From positions 133,945,587 through 134,009,586 of the forward strand of contig CP136061.1 in the NCBI GenBank assembly GCA_032622095.1: DNA of 64,000 nt. Direction: 5' to 3'. This DNA is from Siphonodentalium dalli. Lineage: Eukaryota > Mollusca > Scaphopoda > Gadilida > Siphonodentaliidae. Made by a program: the position numbers and the translations under genes. The notes under the pieces were generated by a model. That model made no database searches, was not told where the DNA came from, and was given only the letters and a program-made list of their open reading frames with translations. Of the stretch, positions 1-12,384 are shown piece after piece. Position 1 is the first letter of the stretch; every line of letters starts with the position of its first letter.

Positions 1-249
1 CGCAGACACACGAAGTCTCAGCTTACAATTTTTTAAAATAAGAGTTTTATCGACATAAATCGATTTTAATGGGAAATCCTATGTTAATAAATTTTAGGGC
101 CCTGCAGGTGTTTGCACCAGGGTCCATAGTTGACAAATTCTACCTGATATCTTTTGCTTTTGGAAACTGGGGATATCTAATTTCGTACTTAGGGCTTCCA
201 ATGGACGGGGGAGATTTTCGTTGGGTCAGTTTGTAAGCCTCAGGTGACC

Positions 250-1860
250 TTGACCTTGAAACGGGCACCCACAAATTACCTTGGGCGATATCTCGGTCGT
301 CAGCGGTGACATCGACGTGAAATTTGTTATGTATGGTCAACTCGGGACGGGGAATATTTTTTTTCGGGTTATATATGCCTGTACGGGTGTACCTTGAAAA
401 ACTAAAATTAATGGATCGACCAATGCCGCCAGTGGCGGGCTGATATGCTAGTATTATATAAAAGAGTAGGATTTGACCGTTCACGATATTTTTCCCAGAC
501 ACCTGGACCGATTTAAACCAAATTTGGTGTAATCGGGGTACCCTGGCAGATGTTATTACGGCATTTGTTTTTATGTGTACCCATACCATAGTATGGTACA
601 CATAGTGTCAACGTCCGGATTGACCACTCGTCGTTCGTTCGTGCGTCTGTTCGTCCGTCTGTCGAGCCGTAGACACTTCACGTGTAATGCGATAACTCAA
701 ACCTTTTCCATCCAATCAGAACCAAATTTTGTATATGGGTTTCTCAGCCCCAAATACAGATCGCGTTCAAATTTGGGTTTGATCCGAGTTTTTGTTACAG
801 AGTTATGGCCCTTTTTCGACTTAGAATTCACGCATTCTGCCATAACTCAAAACATTTTTTATCTGATTGGAACCAAATTTGGTATGTGAGTTTCAAAGCC
901 CAAAATACAGGCCGAGTTCGAATATGGGTTTGATCCGATTTCTTTTAAAGGAGTTATGACCCTTTTTTATACGCCCTTTTTGAAAAAAGGTTGTATTATG
1001 TTATCAGTCTATCCGTCCTTCTGTCTGTCCGTCCGTTAACATTTTTGGTTTCCGATCGATAACTCCAGTTTGGATTATTTGATCTGAACGAAAGTTGGTA
1101 TGTTTATTTCCCAGCTAAAGATACAGGCCAAGTTCGAATATGGGTTCCGTCCAGTTATTTTTACATGAGTTACGGCCCTTTTTCGACTTAGAATTTGACC
1201 GTCTGTTTACATTTTTGGTTTCCGACCGATAACTCCAGTTTGGATTATTTGATCTGAACCAAAGTTGGTATGTATATTTCCCAGCTAAAGATACAGGCCA
1301 AGTTCGAATATGGGTTCCGTCCAGTTATTTTTACATGAGTTACGGCCCTTTTTGTCCGCCGACCCAACAGGTTCGGAGGACTATTATAATCAGCACGTCC
1401 GTGCGTGCGTCCGTGTTTGCGTCCGAGGTTTCCGGATGATAACTTTAGTTAGAGTGAACCAAATTAAATTAAATTTGGTATGTGGGTTTACTACCAGAAA
1501 AGACAGGTCAAGTTCGAATTCTGGTTCTATCCGCCAATTTTCACCAGAGTTATGCCCCTTTTTTGACTTAGAAAACCCCTGAAAGTTGGTTTCCGGATGA
1601 TAACTTTAGTAGAGTTAATCGGATTCATACCAAATTTAGTATATTACTTTCTCCCAGCAAAACACAGGTCAAGTTCGAACTTGGGTTCTGCCCGACCATT
1701 TTTGGCAGAGTTATGCCCCTTTTTCGACATAGAAAATTCAGTTTTTCATCTGATCGACACCAAATTTGGTATATGAATTTCTGACCCCTAAATACAGATC
1801 AAGTTCGATTATGGGTTTGATCCGATATATTTTAACAGTTATGGCCCTTTATAATTCATA
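250..1860. repeat. Diverged tandem repeats, 'gttatggcccttttt' family
   Basis: About eight diverged units, 130-190 bp, each with 'accaaatttggtatgtg', 'tacaggtcaagttcgaat.tgggtt' and 'agttatggccctttttcgactta'. Two neighbouring units at about 1,020-1,350 are nearly identical. Variants of 'gtccgtccgt' separate blocks. Open frames here are fortuitous. A reverse-complement stretch of the same family lies at 35,160-35,590. Confidence 0.85.
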
Positions 1861-2189
1861 CCTGTTTGCCATGCACTGTGAACTGTGTTATTGGAATGAG
1901 ACAATTAAAAGCTATTGGACACCCGATACACAGGTGCCTGGCAGACCTGTTAATCATCTGTCAAACTTTGATTGATGACCCTTTATTCAAGTTCTGTCTT
2001 CTGTGCAATATTAACTTAATCCCCTGTTGAAACAGGTCAATGTCATTAATTAATGTACACTCTATAAGACTCTTAGTTCCATCATATGATGTCCTTGAAA
2101 ATGATCAACCCTCTCCACACATCATATTGTTTTGATGCTTTTCATTTGATCCTTCTCTGATTGTATGTCCAGGTTGATGGTGGTCCACT

Positions 2190-4560
2190 TTTATCTTGAA
2201 TGGATTTTGGGATTAAAATTAACCCATTCCATAGACACATGATATCCGGTATATGGATATGGTTTTGGTAGTTTTAAAGGGTCTCTTATAGATTGCTTGC
2301 CATTTTGTAAATTGCACCAACCGACTTGGGCACATGATTTAATTGGAATCAGCTGTGATAGAAATTCATGATCCTTTTTTTGGATTATTTTTTTTCATGA
2401 GACTATTCTTTTCCATGGTTTCAATTTTGCTACCTGAGGCTTTTATTTCTAATCTCCATTTGGAATGGATTGAGCTTTTGATGCTGTGCATGGTTAGATA
2501 GTCTGTACTACATCCACATTTTTCAAATATTTCGTCGGCTTTCATGAAAGTGCCATCTTCTTTCAGGATATCATTAATGAATAGGATTTGTTTATCAAAC
2601 CATGTTTTGAATGACAGAGGTTTATTTTGTCTTAATATCTATATGTTGTGGGACAGTGGTTGTGATTTGTATTCCACTACTGATGAGGGCTCTGATGTTC
2701 GTAATGAATATGCCATAGAGCACAATCCCATTGTTGCAATCGTTCCCTGATTTTTGGTAAAGCACACCAATTCCCAAGGCTGACGATGGAATAGTTCAGT
2801 GATTATCCCATTGTTAGGCACACGCAACTCATAACAGACAAATCGCACGGGCCCTTCAAAGTGGGACCAGACCGTGTTGTTTAGGACATATCTATTCACA
2901 TTCAACGGCGTTTCTTTCATGTTAATCACGTTGTTGGGCGTGGCTAACCGGCTATTGTGTCCAATCGCGGCCAGCTCACGGATTGTGCATCGTGGTCAAA
3001 ACACGCTCAATGGCACATTTCCTGTTGATTGCATTATGTGGGATAAATTGTGCTCTAAGTCAGTCAGAGCACGCGAAAAGTTCTTTACCAGAATAAATCT
3101 CGTCTTCGTCTCGATTGATTCTGGTAAAGAACAATTATTGTGCTCTAACCATTACTTAAAAGCATCTTTCCAAAAAGGGATTGAGATCTTTAGCAATTCT
3201 CATTATACTAGTTTTGTTTAAATGCAATAATGAGTTGCTTCCATATTTCTCCATTTTATCTAATAGTAGTAGTTCCATTCTGAGTAGTTGACCAGATCAA
3301 GTATTTTTTAAACCAGGTTACTTTCAGTGACTTTGAATAACGCCTGGGATCTTGAGTCCACCTTTTTCAATATTTAAATTTTTTCGGGAATGAAAAAAAG
3401 AGATAGAATTAAAAGGGATACACTACCAGTGTATCCCTTTTAATTCTATCTCTTTTTTTCATTCCCGAAAAATTGAATTATTGATTTTTGCATTTCTTTT
3501 GTCCAACTCTTTGGTGGATCAGGCATTACTGTTTAAAGTTTGTATAATTAATGGGAGAATAAGCATTTTATAACTGTAGCTTTTCCAATGTGGGAGAGCA
3601 TCCTTAATTCCCAATGTTTTAGAATAGTTTCTATGTTTTTCCTTTCTATAACCCAGTTTTCCTCCATCAAATTTGGTCCTTCATATTGAAAATGATGCCT
3701 AATGTTTTAAATTTGCCTTCATGGTTCCATCTCAGATTATTTAGCAGTATTAAGTTGGTCAGTAGAACCTTTTTAGCACCAATTCACATTGCTTCAGTTT
3801 CAAGGAAATTTGCTCTTGATCCGGAAATCTCTGAGAATTATCTTATTAAATTTGTAGTTTTAGTTAGTGGTTGTTCGGTGCTGTCAAGAAATATGGTAAA
3901 TTCGTCTGCATATTGGCTAATTTTATATTCATGGTTATTTATCATTATACCTGAGATATCATCATTTTAGTGCAGCTGAGAAGGTTCAATATTAAGAATA
4001 AATAGGTAAGGTGACAATGGAACACCCTGTCGGACGCCACGACAGATATACAAATTTTGTGTAAGATGTCCATTATTAATAACAGAACTGTTTGCCCCAT
4101 TGTATAGGGTTGAAACCAATCTACATAATTAATTTCCAAAGCCAATAAACTTCCGTACTTTCTGAATATAAGTCCATTCTATTGAATCAAAGGCCTTTCA
4201 TAATCCAGCAGTAACATATTAGTCCAGGGATGTTCTGTTTTTTTGCATTCTAGGATTAAGTCATATGTAAGACGAACACATTCACCTGTAAATTGACATT
4301 TAAAGAAACATTTCCATGTGAAACATGTGTCGTTAATTGTAGAACTAACATGAGTTTTCAATCTATTAGCTATCACACTAGCCGCTAATATGTTATCAGT
4401 CTTGAGTTGTGTAATTAGGCATAGATTTTTAATAAAAGCTTGATCTTTTCCTGGTTTGGGAAGACATGTTATTAGACCTTGGCATTGTGTTATTGACATG
4501 TTTCCTTTCTTGAAGGAGTCATTGATGGTGTTTAGCAAATATTGTGCTATATCATGCCAA
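2190..4560 (-). mobile_element. Decayed L1/Tx1-like LINE fragment
   Basis: Minus-strand pieces in order: LPKPGKDQAFIKNLCLITQL and ILAASVIANRLKTHV (4,180-4,538), a frameshifted RQGCPLS-like stretch (~4,030), ISQYADEFTIFLDST (~3,880-3,930), GGLKIPGVIQS (~3,340), then NKPLSFKTWFDKQ and ILFINDILKEDGTF (~2,540-2,640). These are the finger, palm and thumb parts of L1/Tx1-type reverse transcriptase. The catalytic YADD box reads YADE. Many stops and frameshifts; dead. A segment at about 2,700-3,060 does not fit the protein and may be an insertion. Confidence 0.8.
3380..3472. repeat. Perfect 93-bp palindrome (45-bp arms, 3-nt loop)
   Basis: Arms from TTTTTCGGGAATG to ATACACT are exactly complementary to the right half around the loop ACC at 3,425-3,427. 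It interrupts the LINE fragment between recognisable protein segments, so it arrived later. Confidence 0.95.
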
Positions 4561-4839
4561 AAGAAGGAATTATATAAATTAAATTTAAATTTGAATGTAA
4601 ATTGAACAAGGAGTTCAATCTAAAAACATTAAAAAATTAAATTAGATAAAAAAATCACTTATTTTTTTGTAATAAAAATGTTTAAAATATCAATATGCAA
4701 CACAGTGAGGAGACTGCTTCAGCTAGTTATAACATATGGGCAAGCATGGTTTATTGCCAGTGGGCGGTACTTCCACTGGGTGTGGCCTCTGGAAAACTCC
4801 ATTCCCACTGAGCTGATATAATAAATTGGATGAACCCAT

Positions 4840-4962
4840 TTAACCTGAAATTTTGCGAAAACCATGTGCCAATGCATTCTCTTATATATGCGAGTTAGGG
4901 AGAATGCACTGGCACATTATCTTCAATGATGCACCAGCGCAGCTCCCGTCATGAAAGGTTAA
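4840..4962. mobile_element. TTAA MITE family 3, short inverted copy
   Basis: TTAA-flanked, 123 bp, one hairpin module, opposite orientation ('gcagctcccgtcatgaaagg' at the right). Confidence 0.85.
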
Positions 4963-5039
4963 TAGTAGAACAAGCAAGAAAAAGAAAACAAGCACCAGAG
5001 GCAAACTTCCTCATTGAAAATGACAAAATTTTTCCAATG

Positions 5040-5398
5040 TTAAAGTGATGTGAAACACTCCGGTAGGGTGATCAAATAGAAATGGAAAATAATCTTGTTC
5101 AAAGTAATCGTTTTACAAATATTATATGTAAATTGACAACAAACACCATCATTCATATGTATTATTTAAATACAGTGACTGTCGATGGCGAAATCGTTTT
5201 CGTTAGTTTATCGCCGATAGATGCATCCCGAATCGAGTAGTAAATATTTACAATTGAACATAGTTCAGACGATGTTTTCTATGGAGTGGTACGGTCGATT
5301 TGCTTGTGAGTTTCGGCGATGTTAGTAGATTGCTACATTCCTCCTTATACTAACTTGTCAGTTTCATGCACCTGAACAAGTACATAATATGTCTTTAA
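5040..5398. mobile_element. TTAA MITE family 4, copy 1
   Basis: TTAA-flanked, about 355 bp, starting AAGTGATGTGAAACACTCC and ending 'acataatatgtctttaa'. The interior includes 'gatgcatcccgaatcgag' and 'tacattcctcc'. Confidence 0.85.
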
Positions 5399-5802
5399 TG
5401 GATTAGCAGATTTTAAACTCAAAATTCATTTTATTAACGACCAACCTACAAGCAATTATTATGACAATTGTGTTATATGAATATACGGGGACTAAGAGTC
5501 AGAGTGACTCGTTCCGTCAATAAATAATGATGATGTGGGTATCCTTTCCCCCCAATCTGCACTATCAGTGTATTAAAGGACAACAAAATTCAATAATTCA
5601 CATCAAGTTACAAGATTATATATTTGTAAAGACTAACATAACACATGACTATATGCCCCGAATCTCACCTCTTGTTGATGGATGAAAAATCTAAATTTCC
5701 AGATGAACCAAAGTAAATGTAAGCAATCCAGACATTGTTCATGTTACTTAGTGAGATTTCATTTAAATACTCAACAAATGGCTTTCAGTGTATATTATAT
5801 TA

Positions 5803-6320
5803 TAACCCTTTCATGACGCGAGATGTGCAGGTACAGCATTAAAGACATATTATGTACTTGTTCTGGTGCGTAATACTGATCAGTTAGTATCCAGGCGCTA
5901 TGTCAATTGGAGGAATGTAGCATTCTACTAACATAGCCGAAAATATGAAGCAAATCGACCGTACCACTCAATAGAAAACATCGTCTGAACTACACTCAAT
6001 TGTAAATATTTACTCCTCAATTCGGGATGCATCTATCGGCAATAAACTAATGGAAACGATTTTGCCATCGAGAGTCACTGCATTTAATTAATATATAAGA
6101 ATGACGGTGTTTGTTGTCGATTTGGATATAATATTTGTAAAAATTACTACTTAGAACAAGATTATTCTCCATTTATATTTGATCACCCTACTGGAGTGTT
6201 TCATATCACTTTAAAGATCCTGTCCCAGTAATTCACTTATATATATTGCATATATTAAGAGAATGCATTGGCACAGAGTTTTCACAAAATATCAGGAAGC
6301 TCCTGACATGGAAAGGTTAA
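5803..6320. mobile_element. TTAA MITE family 3, split by a family 4 insertion
   Basis: Left part 5,803-5,842 and right part 6,211-6,320 rejoin across TTAA into the family 3 order 'gcattaa|agatcctgt'. A family 4 element lies between. Confidence 0.85.
5839..6214. mobile_element. TTAA MITE family 4, copy 2 (inverted)
   Basis: Reverse orientation to copy 1 and flanked by TTAA. It gives a ~360-bp inverted repeat with copy 1 about 440 bp apart. It sits inside a family 3 element. Confidence 0.88.
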
Positions 6321-6402
6321 CTGGAGACTTCTGTCAAAGTCCTCTTGATGGCCAACATCCTTAAATTACTAACAAACCTTGAAATAGTGTGTCTGATATT
6401 TT

Positions 6403-7786
6403 CAGAATGAGGTCCCCAGAGGGTGAAATTAGTGATGCTATCCTGCACAGTGGGCTTGCATCACCAAATTCACCTCTGGGGACCTCATTCTGCTTAGGCT
6501 TTGTCTTCTGGGAAGTATCTAGTATCAAATTAACATTGTTTTTAGTTACTATTTCCCTTCTGGGAAGTTTCTATAACCCCCAATTTGCAGAGATAAAATG
6601 AATAATCGAGGTGACTTATGGGTGAACATTAACTTCAACTGGGAAACTTCAATTTGATTTGAGATCTCCCATAGCAGTTGAGGCCTAAGCAAAATGAGGT
6701 CCCAGAGGACGAATTTGGTGATCCACTAATTTGCAGCGGATAACGAGAGGCCGATCATGATCGGCAGATGTTAACCCATCCCTTGGCGATAGTAAATTAC
6801 TATGATGGGGAATCATAAATGAGAGTTTTGATGTTGAATTATAGAGTATACTGTTATGTACTATTATAGACAAATGTTCATAACACAAATTATTGGAATT
6901 TATGGGTCACTCGCATTTATAAAAGAGAACGTTTTGGATTATATATCTTTAATCAACCGTGGTTAAAATGTGAGTCAGAAAAAAAGAGACGTTCTGTAAA
7001 TGTTTCATTGAAGATTGTATAAGTAATTAGATTGTAATATGCTCTCAAGGTACATGTAGATTATACCACTTTGCATGAAACAGCAAAATGTAATCAATCC
7101 CCTTTGTATGCATATTACTGGAGACATTGTGAGCCATATATTGATGATATTCGTGTTTTATGACCAGCGAGTAGAAGAAAATAGGTTAATCGGTCGAATG
7201 TGAATGGCGAGCGGTGGATTAATTGGCAGATCGGCTTTGTTTCCAACTAAGATACAGGACGAAATAATATGTATGCTTTATTAAATGAGAGATACTTGTG
7301 TCTAGCAATATTAAATGTAATTTCTTGGTGTTGCTTAGATATTTATAGCTACTTTGATATATATTGATACAATCTTGCTTTACTAACTCATTTGACCTGT
7401 GTATGTGGTTAGTTTTTACATTATATATAAACAAAGATAAAAAAAAATGAGAATTTCCTTCAATTTCCCCCCAATTACTGATATACCCCAAAATTAAATT
7501 TGGCAAAAAAACATTTCTATTGACACATATTTTGGCAAGAGACAATTTGGGTCCAGCGCCAACCCTGGAGGTGACTAATGGGTGAACATTACCAACTTCA
7601 ACTGCGTTCGGCACATGCTCGTCGAAATCGGACATTTGCTTCAACTGGAGATCTCCAATCTGATCCTAGGTCTCCATTAGCATTTGAGGCCTAAGCAAAA
7701 TGAGGTTCCAAGAGAGTGAATTTGGTGATGCTAGCCCACTGTGTGGGATAGCATCACTAAATTCACCCTCTGGGGACCTCAATCTG
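6403..7786. mobile_element. Twin-hairpin element (CAGAATGAGGTCCCCAGAGG), interrupted copy
   Basis: The left hairpin 6,403-6,492 and right hairpin 7,696-7,786 share ends CA(G/A)AATGAGGT.CC and 'gtgaatttggtgatgctagc'. Spacer fragments at 6,493-6,720 and 7,561-7,695 match the 9.4-kb copy. The 6,722-7,560 stretch looks inserted. Confidence 0.7.
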
Positions 7787-8164
7787 TAAATATTAGATAG
7801 ACAATATCCTGGCTTGCCTATGGCTGGATATTAACTTGGTCGGACCTTACAGCCATGGATGTGTGTAATCAAGTGTACCCACCATTCACTTCGCAATATC
7901 TTGCTGCCAATGATAGGGCGACTATGTAGGGTAGCCCTAACTATCAGTTCGCATAAATCTTGCCTCCTTTTGACCCAGGGATAGGGTAGTTTGGAATGTT
8001 CCCACTGAAATACAACTACTTGTAATATGTTTTATATTTTATTCCAACAGAAGCAAATGTTTCTGGTAACATTGTGAGTTCATGTTCTGTGGAATAGAAT
8101 ACCTACATGTATTCCAATATTAGAGAGATCCCACTTCTAGTGATTGTGTGCGCGGGTGATTGTA

Positions 8165-8377
8165 CAGTAATGCCCTAAATAATTGACTCCTTAACCACAT
8201 CAGAATTATGGGTAATTTTTCAGGATTTAGTCGGAACTATGGCTTGTTGCCATTCATCAGAAAGCTCTCAGTGAGAGCTTTCCGATGAATGGCAACAAGC
8301 CATAGTTCCGACTAAATCCTGAAAAATTAGCTATAATTCTGCTGTGGTTAAGAAGTCGATTATTTATGGCATTACTA
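8165..8377. mobile_element. Foldback MITE family 1 (CAGTAATGCCCTAAATAA), copy 1
   Basis: About 210-bp near-perfect palindrome flanked by TA. Outer ends read CAGTAATGCCCTAAATAA and the apex is 'ggaaagctctcagtgagagctttcc'-like. CAGT ends and a TA target suggest a Tc1/mariner-mobilised element. At least fourteen further copies occur in the window. Confidence 0.9.
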
Positions 8378-8997
8378 CAACTCTTAAGTTCACAGATTCT
8401 ACAAGCTCATTGACTTGTATGGCTGTATGTTTACTTGTATTTCTATTTTAAATAACATTTGGCTAACTTCATGATTGTGCATGAATATCATGTTGACCAA
8501 AGACTCTTTTAATAACAGCTATTCTGTTTTGAGACATGAGCATTTATAAATGTCAAAAAAGTGGGTGTTTTGGACTAGCTGACAAAGTTTGTGATACAAT
8601 CGAATCTTGGACACCTTGTTATGGTCAGATCTGATGATAAAACCTGAAAAATCCCATGCTGGATCAAATTGATGTCACGTCTGCCATTCCGCAACATTTG
8701 TTGAGGCATACATAAGGATTTTTTAATCAATAATTTGTATTGTTTTCATCATGTTTTATTGAAATTAGTGTTTTGTTGTTCACATATACATGTATTACAA
8801 GTAACATTTTCAACGTCAAGTCCAATCAATATGATACACGGGAATACCTATGTAGTACACAGTTACCAAATATACACAGGCAGAAACCCTGCACTCCATA
8901 TAATCACTAGAAGCGTAATCTCTCTATTGTGTGATATAAGTTTATAATGGACAATAAGCTATAGGATTCAACCTGGTAATTAGGACTCGAAAATGAG

Positions 8998-9213
8998 TTA
9001 ACCCTTTCAGAGCCAAGTCCGATTTTTGTATCAACCCATATTTCCTTGATCATTTTTCAAATTTATTGATTATGATAATGTGATACATTGATGGAAAGAA
9101 CTCTTAGAGCTCTTTCTATCAATGTATCACATTATTATAATCAATAAATTTGAAAAATGATCGAAGGAAATATGGGTTGATATAAAAATCGGACTTGGCA
9201 CTGAAAGGGTTAA
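8998..9213. mobile_element. TTAA foldback MITE family 2 (CCCTTTCAGTGCCAAG), copy 1
   Basis: TTAA-flanked 216-bp palindrome with ends CCCTTTCAGAGCCAAGTCCG and the inverted CCCTTTCAGTGCCAAGTCCG. TTAA plus a CCC-start suggests piggyBac-type mobilisation. The apex is 'ctcttagagctc'. Confidence 0.9.
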
Positions 9214-9397
9214 AGTGTATATTGTTCTGCACAAACTTGTTATGTGATCTTCAATCCATTAGAAAGAGTTGAGCACTATTCCATCACTGGGTGACTGGGA
9301 CACCAAGTCTGCAAGGCACCCGGGAGGACTAAGGAACCCCGGAAACATTGTCCACAAGAAACCAGATTTTATATGCAAATAGCATGTCTGTCATTAG

Positions 9398-9734
9398 CAG
9401 AATGAGGTCCCCAGAGGGTGAATTTAGTGATGCTATCCCGCAGTAGGCTAGCATCACCAAATTCACCCTCTGAAGACCTCATTCTGCTTAGGCCTCATCT
9501 TCTGGGAAGTATCTATAGTCTCAAATTAACATTGTTTTTAATATCGTTTTCCCCTAATTTGCAGAAGATAAAATTCATAATCGAGGTGGAACCGGGGAAC
9601 TTCAATCTGATCCTAGGTCTACCATAGTACATGAGGGCCTAAGCAGAATGAGGTTCCCATAGGGTGAATTTGGTGATGCTAGCCTGCTGTGCGTGATAGC
9701 ATCACTAAATTTTCCCTCTGGGGACCTCATTCTG
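9398..9734. mobile_element. Twin-hairpin element, intact copy
   Basis: 337 bp. A hairpin at each end (9,398-9,490 and 9,645-9,734) built on CAGAATGAGGTCCCCAGAGG and 'gtgaatttagtgatgctagc'. The spacer is 'aattaacattgtttttaat...ttaatcgaggtg'-like. Confidence 0.82.
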
Positions 9735-9947
9735 CAAATGACAGCACGCTATTTGCAGACTTGGTGACACCAATCTAATTAACAACTTTTTTACTGCAAA
9801 TACATTTTTGTTTTTTAATATTTTCACCAAACTGTTCCTAATCATATCAGTATAATCATAATTTTGCAATGTCCCAATGTATTTCGTGCATACTGGAAAC
9901 ATTTTTCTGGGAGTACATTTCATATAATGACCTGAAAGGGATATGTA

Positions 9948-10199
9948 TTAAACCGTTCAAGACTGGAGCTGCACTGGTGCAGCATTAAACATCCTGTGCC
10001 AGAGCATTCTCTTATATATGCGAGTCTCCCATAAGGAGTCTCGCATTTATTAAGAGAATGCACTGGCTTACAAGGTCAAGGCAAATGTATTCTCTTATAT
10101 ATACGAGGCTCCCTATATGGGAGACTCACAGATATAAGAGAATGCATTGGCACAAGGCTTTCGCAAATTTTCAGGAAGCTCCGGTCATGAAAGGGTTAA
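9948..10199. mobile_element. TTAA MITE family 3 (CCCTTTCATGACGGGAGCT), copy
   Basis: TTAA-flanked element with ends close to CCCTTTCATGACGGGAGCT. The interior has repeated hairpin modules 'aatgcattctcttatatatg' / 'catatataagagaatgcatt'. Confidence 0.88.
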
Positions 10200-11498
10200 A
10201 CAGCCAGTTATAAGTAATATCGAAGGTATATGGCTTTTAAAACACAAGCTCTACTGAATTTTGACGGACACGTTGGCATCGATCACTAAGGTTTTCTTTC
10301 AATTGATTGATCATGTCGAGATAAAAAATGTAGGCATAATGCCAATTCTGGGAGATTCCATAGTATAATCGGCATTCAAATATTATGATAAATTTTTTGC
10401 ATGAACAAAGTCACGGATCCTATGATAGAAAATAAGACACATCATGATCCACACTTGATATTTTGTTATTCTATCGCCATAACCAGTTTTGCGAAGAAAA
10501 TATAGTTGCACACCAGCTGTAGTGCAAATATGGCAGAGTCTCATGGACCAGTGGTTTAGTTCATGGGAAAAAAAATTGATTATCGATCTATTAGCTTTTT
10601 CCTGGTGACTAGTTCACATTCATGGCTGTATTTATTTCCGCATTTGCAAATTAACAATTTTTGTTGGAATACATCTCAAAATTTTCAATGGATTGGAATA
10701 ATAAAAGCCATCGACTTGTGATGGAAAAAAACTTAATTTTTAATAAATCTTTATGAATCTTTATGAATCTCGAAAACTAACTCAGCTGCTTACAGGAGGA
10801 CAGTGTTTTCTATAAATGCTGAAATTAACGAAAACTGAGGTTAGATACTGAAAGCAAAACAAACACAATTATCAAGCCTACTGACTCTTTTTAATGATTT
10901 ATAATTTAATCATAAGCGGTCGATCCATGGAATGCTATAAAACCATTGGTTGTCACATATGTAGCCATTAAGGTTATTTCTCTATCAAATTTCTTGATTA
11001 CTTTCCGCTAGAGAAATGACAGCAGCATCAAGTGATATGATCACGTCTATATACCGTGTGTCTAAAAATGTATAACTATCCGATACTTCCTACAATTTAA
11101 AAGGGAATTTCGATGTTGCATCAGAATTCGATCGGGTAGGACAGCCATGCCAATAACTGTACTGCTAACACTGAGTGCACTTATACCCAGAGAAATCAAC
11201 AAAACGCGTGGTAACATTTGCAAAGAATTGAAACTAACAACAGTTACTGTTCAGCCAAAATATATCATGAACATGCGTGCATCGCACTGACATTGCATGA
11301 TCATTCACCATTAGCCAATCAAAAACAATGAATTGGTGACACCACTTGATCAATCGATAATTAGAGATTTGAGCGACGGTGTGATAGGGTTAACTTTATG
11401 TGTAGTTTTCTTTGAGTTTTCGCTTGTTTTACTTCTACTTTCTATATATTGTGGTTCTCCTGTGAAATGACAGATTAAATTATAAGAAATAACTCTTG

Positions 11499-11620
11499 TT
11501 TCGATTAAGGTTATGAGTTATAACCGAAAAGTTTGAAGACAAATTTACTATAATGTGCTACAAGCATTATAGAATTGGTCACCAAACTTTTTGGTTATAA
11601 CGGCATAATCTTAATCGAAA
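11499..11620. repeat. Foldback repeat TTTCGATTAAG
   Basis: 122-bp imperfect palindrome. 'tttcgattaaggttatgagt' pairs with 'gcataatcttaatcgaaa', and 'ataaccgaaaagttt' with 'aaactttttggttat'. Probable MITE. Confidence 0.8.
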
Positions 11621-12036
11621 GAAAGAGATATTTTTTAAATATACCATGATAAATTTTCACATATTTAAGATCTTTAAAACTTTTGAATCAAAATGTATAT
11701 CAAAGACTGAATATTTCAATAATGTTAGACGATTAGAATGAAACTGCATGCATCATGATGGGGAATATTCAATTCAAAAGACAAAATTGAGCACAGATGC
11801 TTCGGACATAAAAAAGGTGAAACAAATTTCTGTTCACATCAAAAGACTGCATAAAATTCTCGCTTTCCAAAAAAAAATGTCATAATCTCAGAATATACAC
11901 ATATATTTTATATTTGAATGAAATATGCACAAAAATATATATATTATTTGGTGATGTATATATAATAAAACAATAAACGCGTGAACCTATGAGACCATGG
12001 CATAGCTCTTCATGTATTTATTAAGTAGAATAACAG

Positions 12037-12384
12037 AGCCCTGTTAATTAGCATTGGCTATTAGCCGAACCGAGGCAAAATTCATAATCTGCTAATGTAT
12101 CGAGAAAAATTGAAACAAATTGTCGTGAAAATTCTCTTAAGTGTTTTGCAGTGTAGGTCTGCTGACTGCAATAGTTCATTGTTGATTAATGTTGAATGCC
12201 AAGAACTACTGTGAGAACAAGGACTACCAGTATATTGATAATCACCAGTTTCAAGCAAGACCAAACTAAAGTCGGCCATGATATTAGACAGTTTAAATTG
12301 AGAACTGAAGTTTAAGTAGTGCATTACTGTATACTAATAAGACTATTCATTTCTGTAGGCAATATTCTGCTAATTAACAGGGCT
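12037..12384. mobile_element. Candidate MITE with AGCCCTGTTAATTAGCA ends
   Basis: Perfect 17-bp inverted ends about 350 bp apart; nothing coding inside. Confidence 0.6.

Noticed and set aside
575-1975. Several plus-strand ORFs of 68-104 codons
   Set aside because: Frames through a diverged tandem repeat; peptides repeat with the DNA and match no family.
7219-7644. 141-codon minus-strand ORF
   Set aside because: Low-complexity A/T-rich composition, overlaps twin-hairpin element spacer, no family resemblance.
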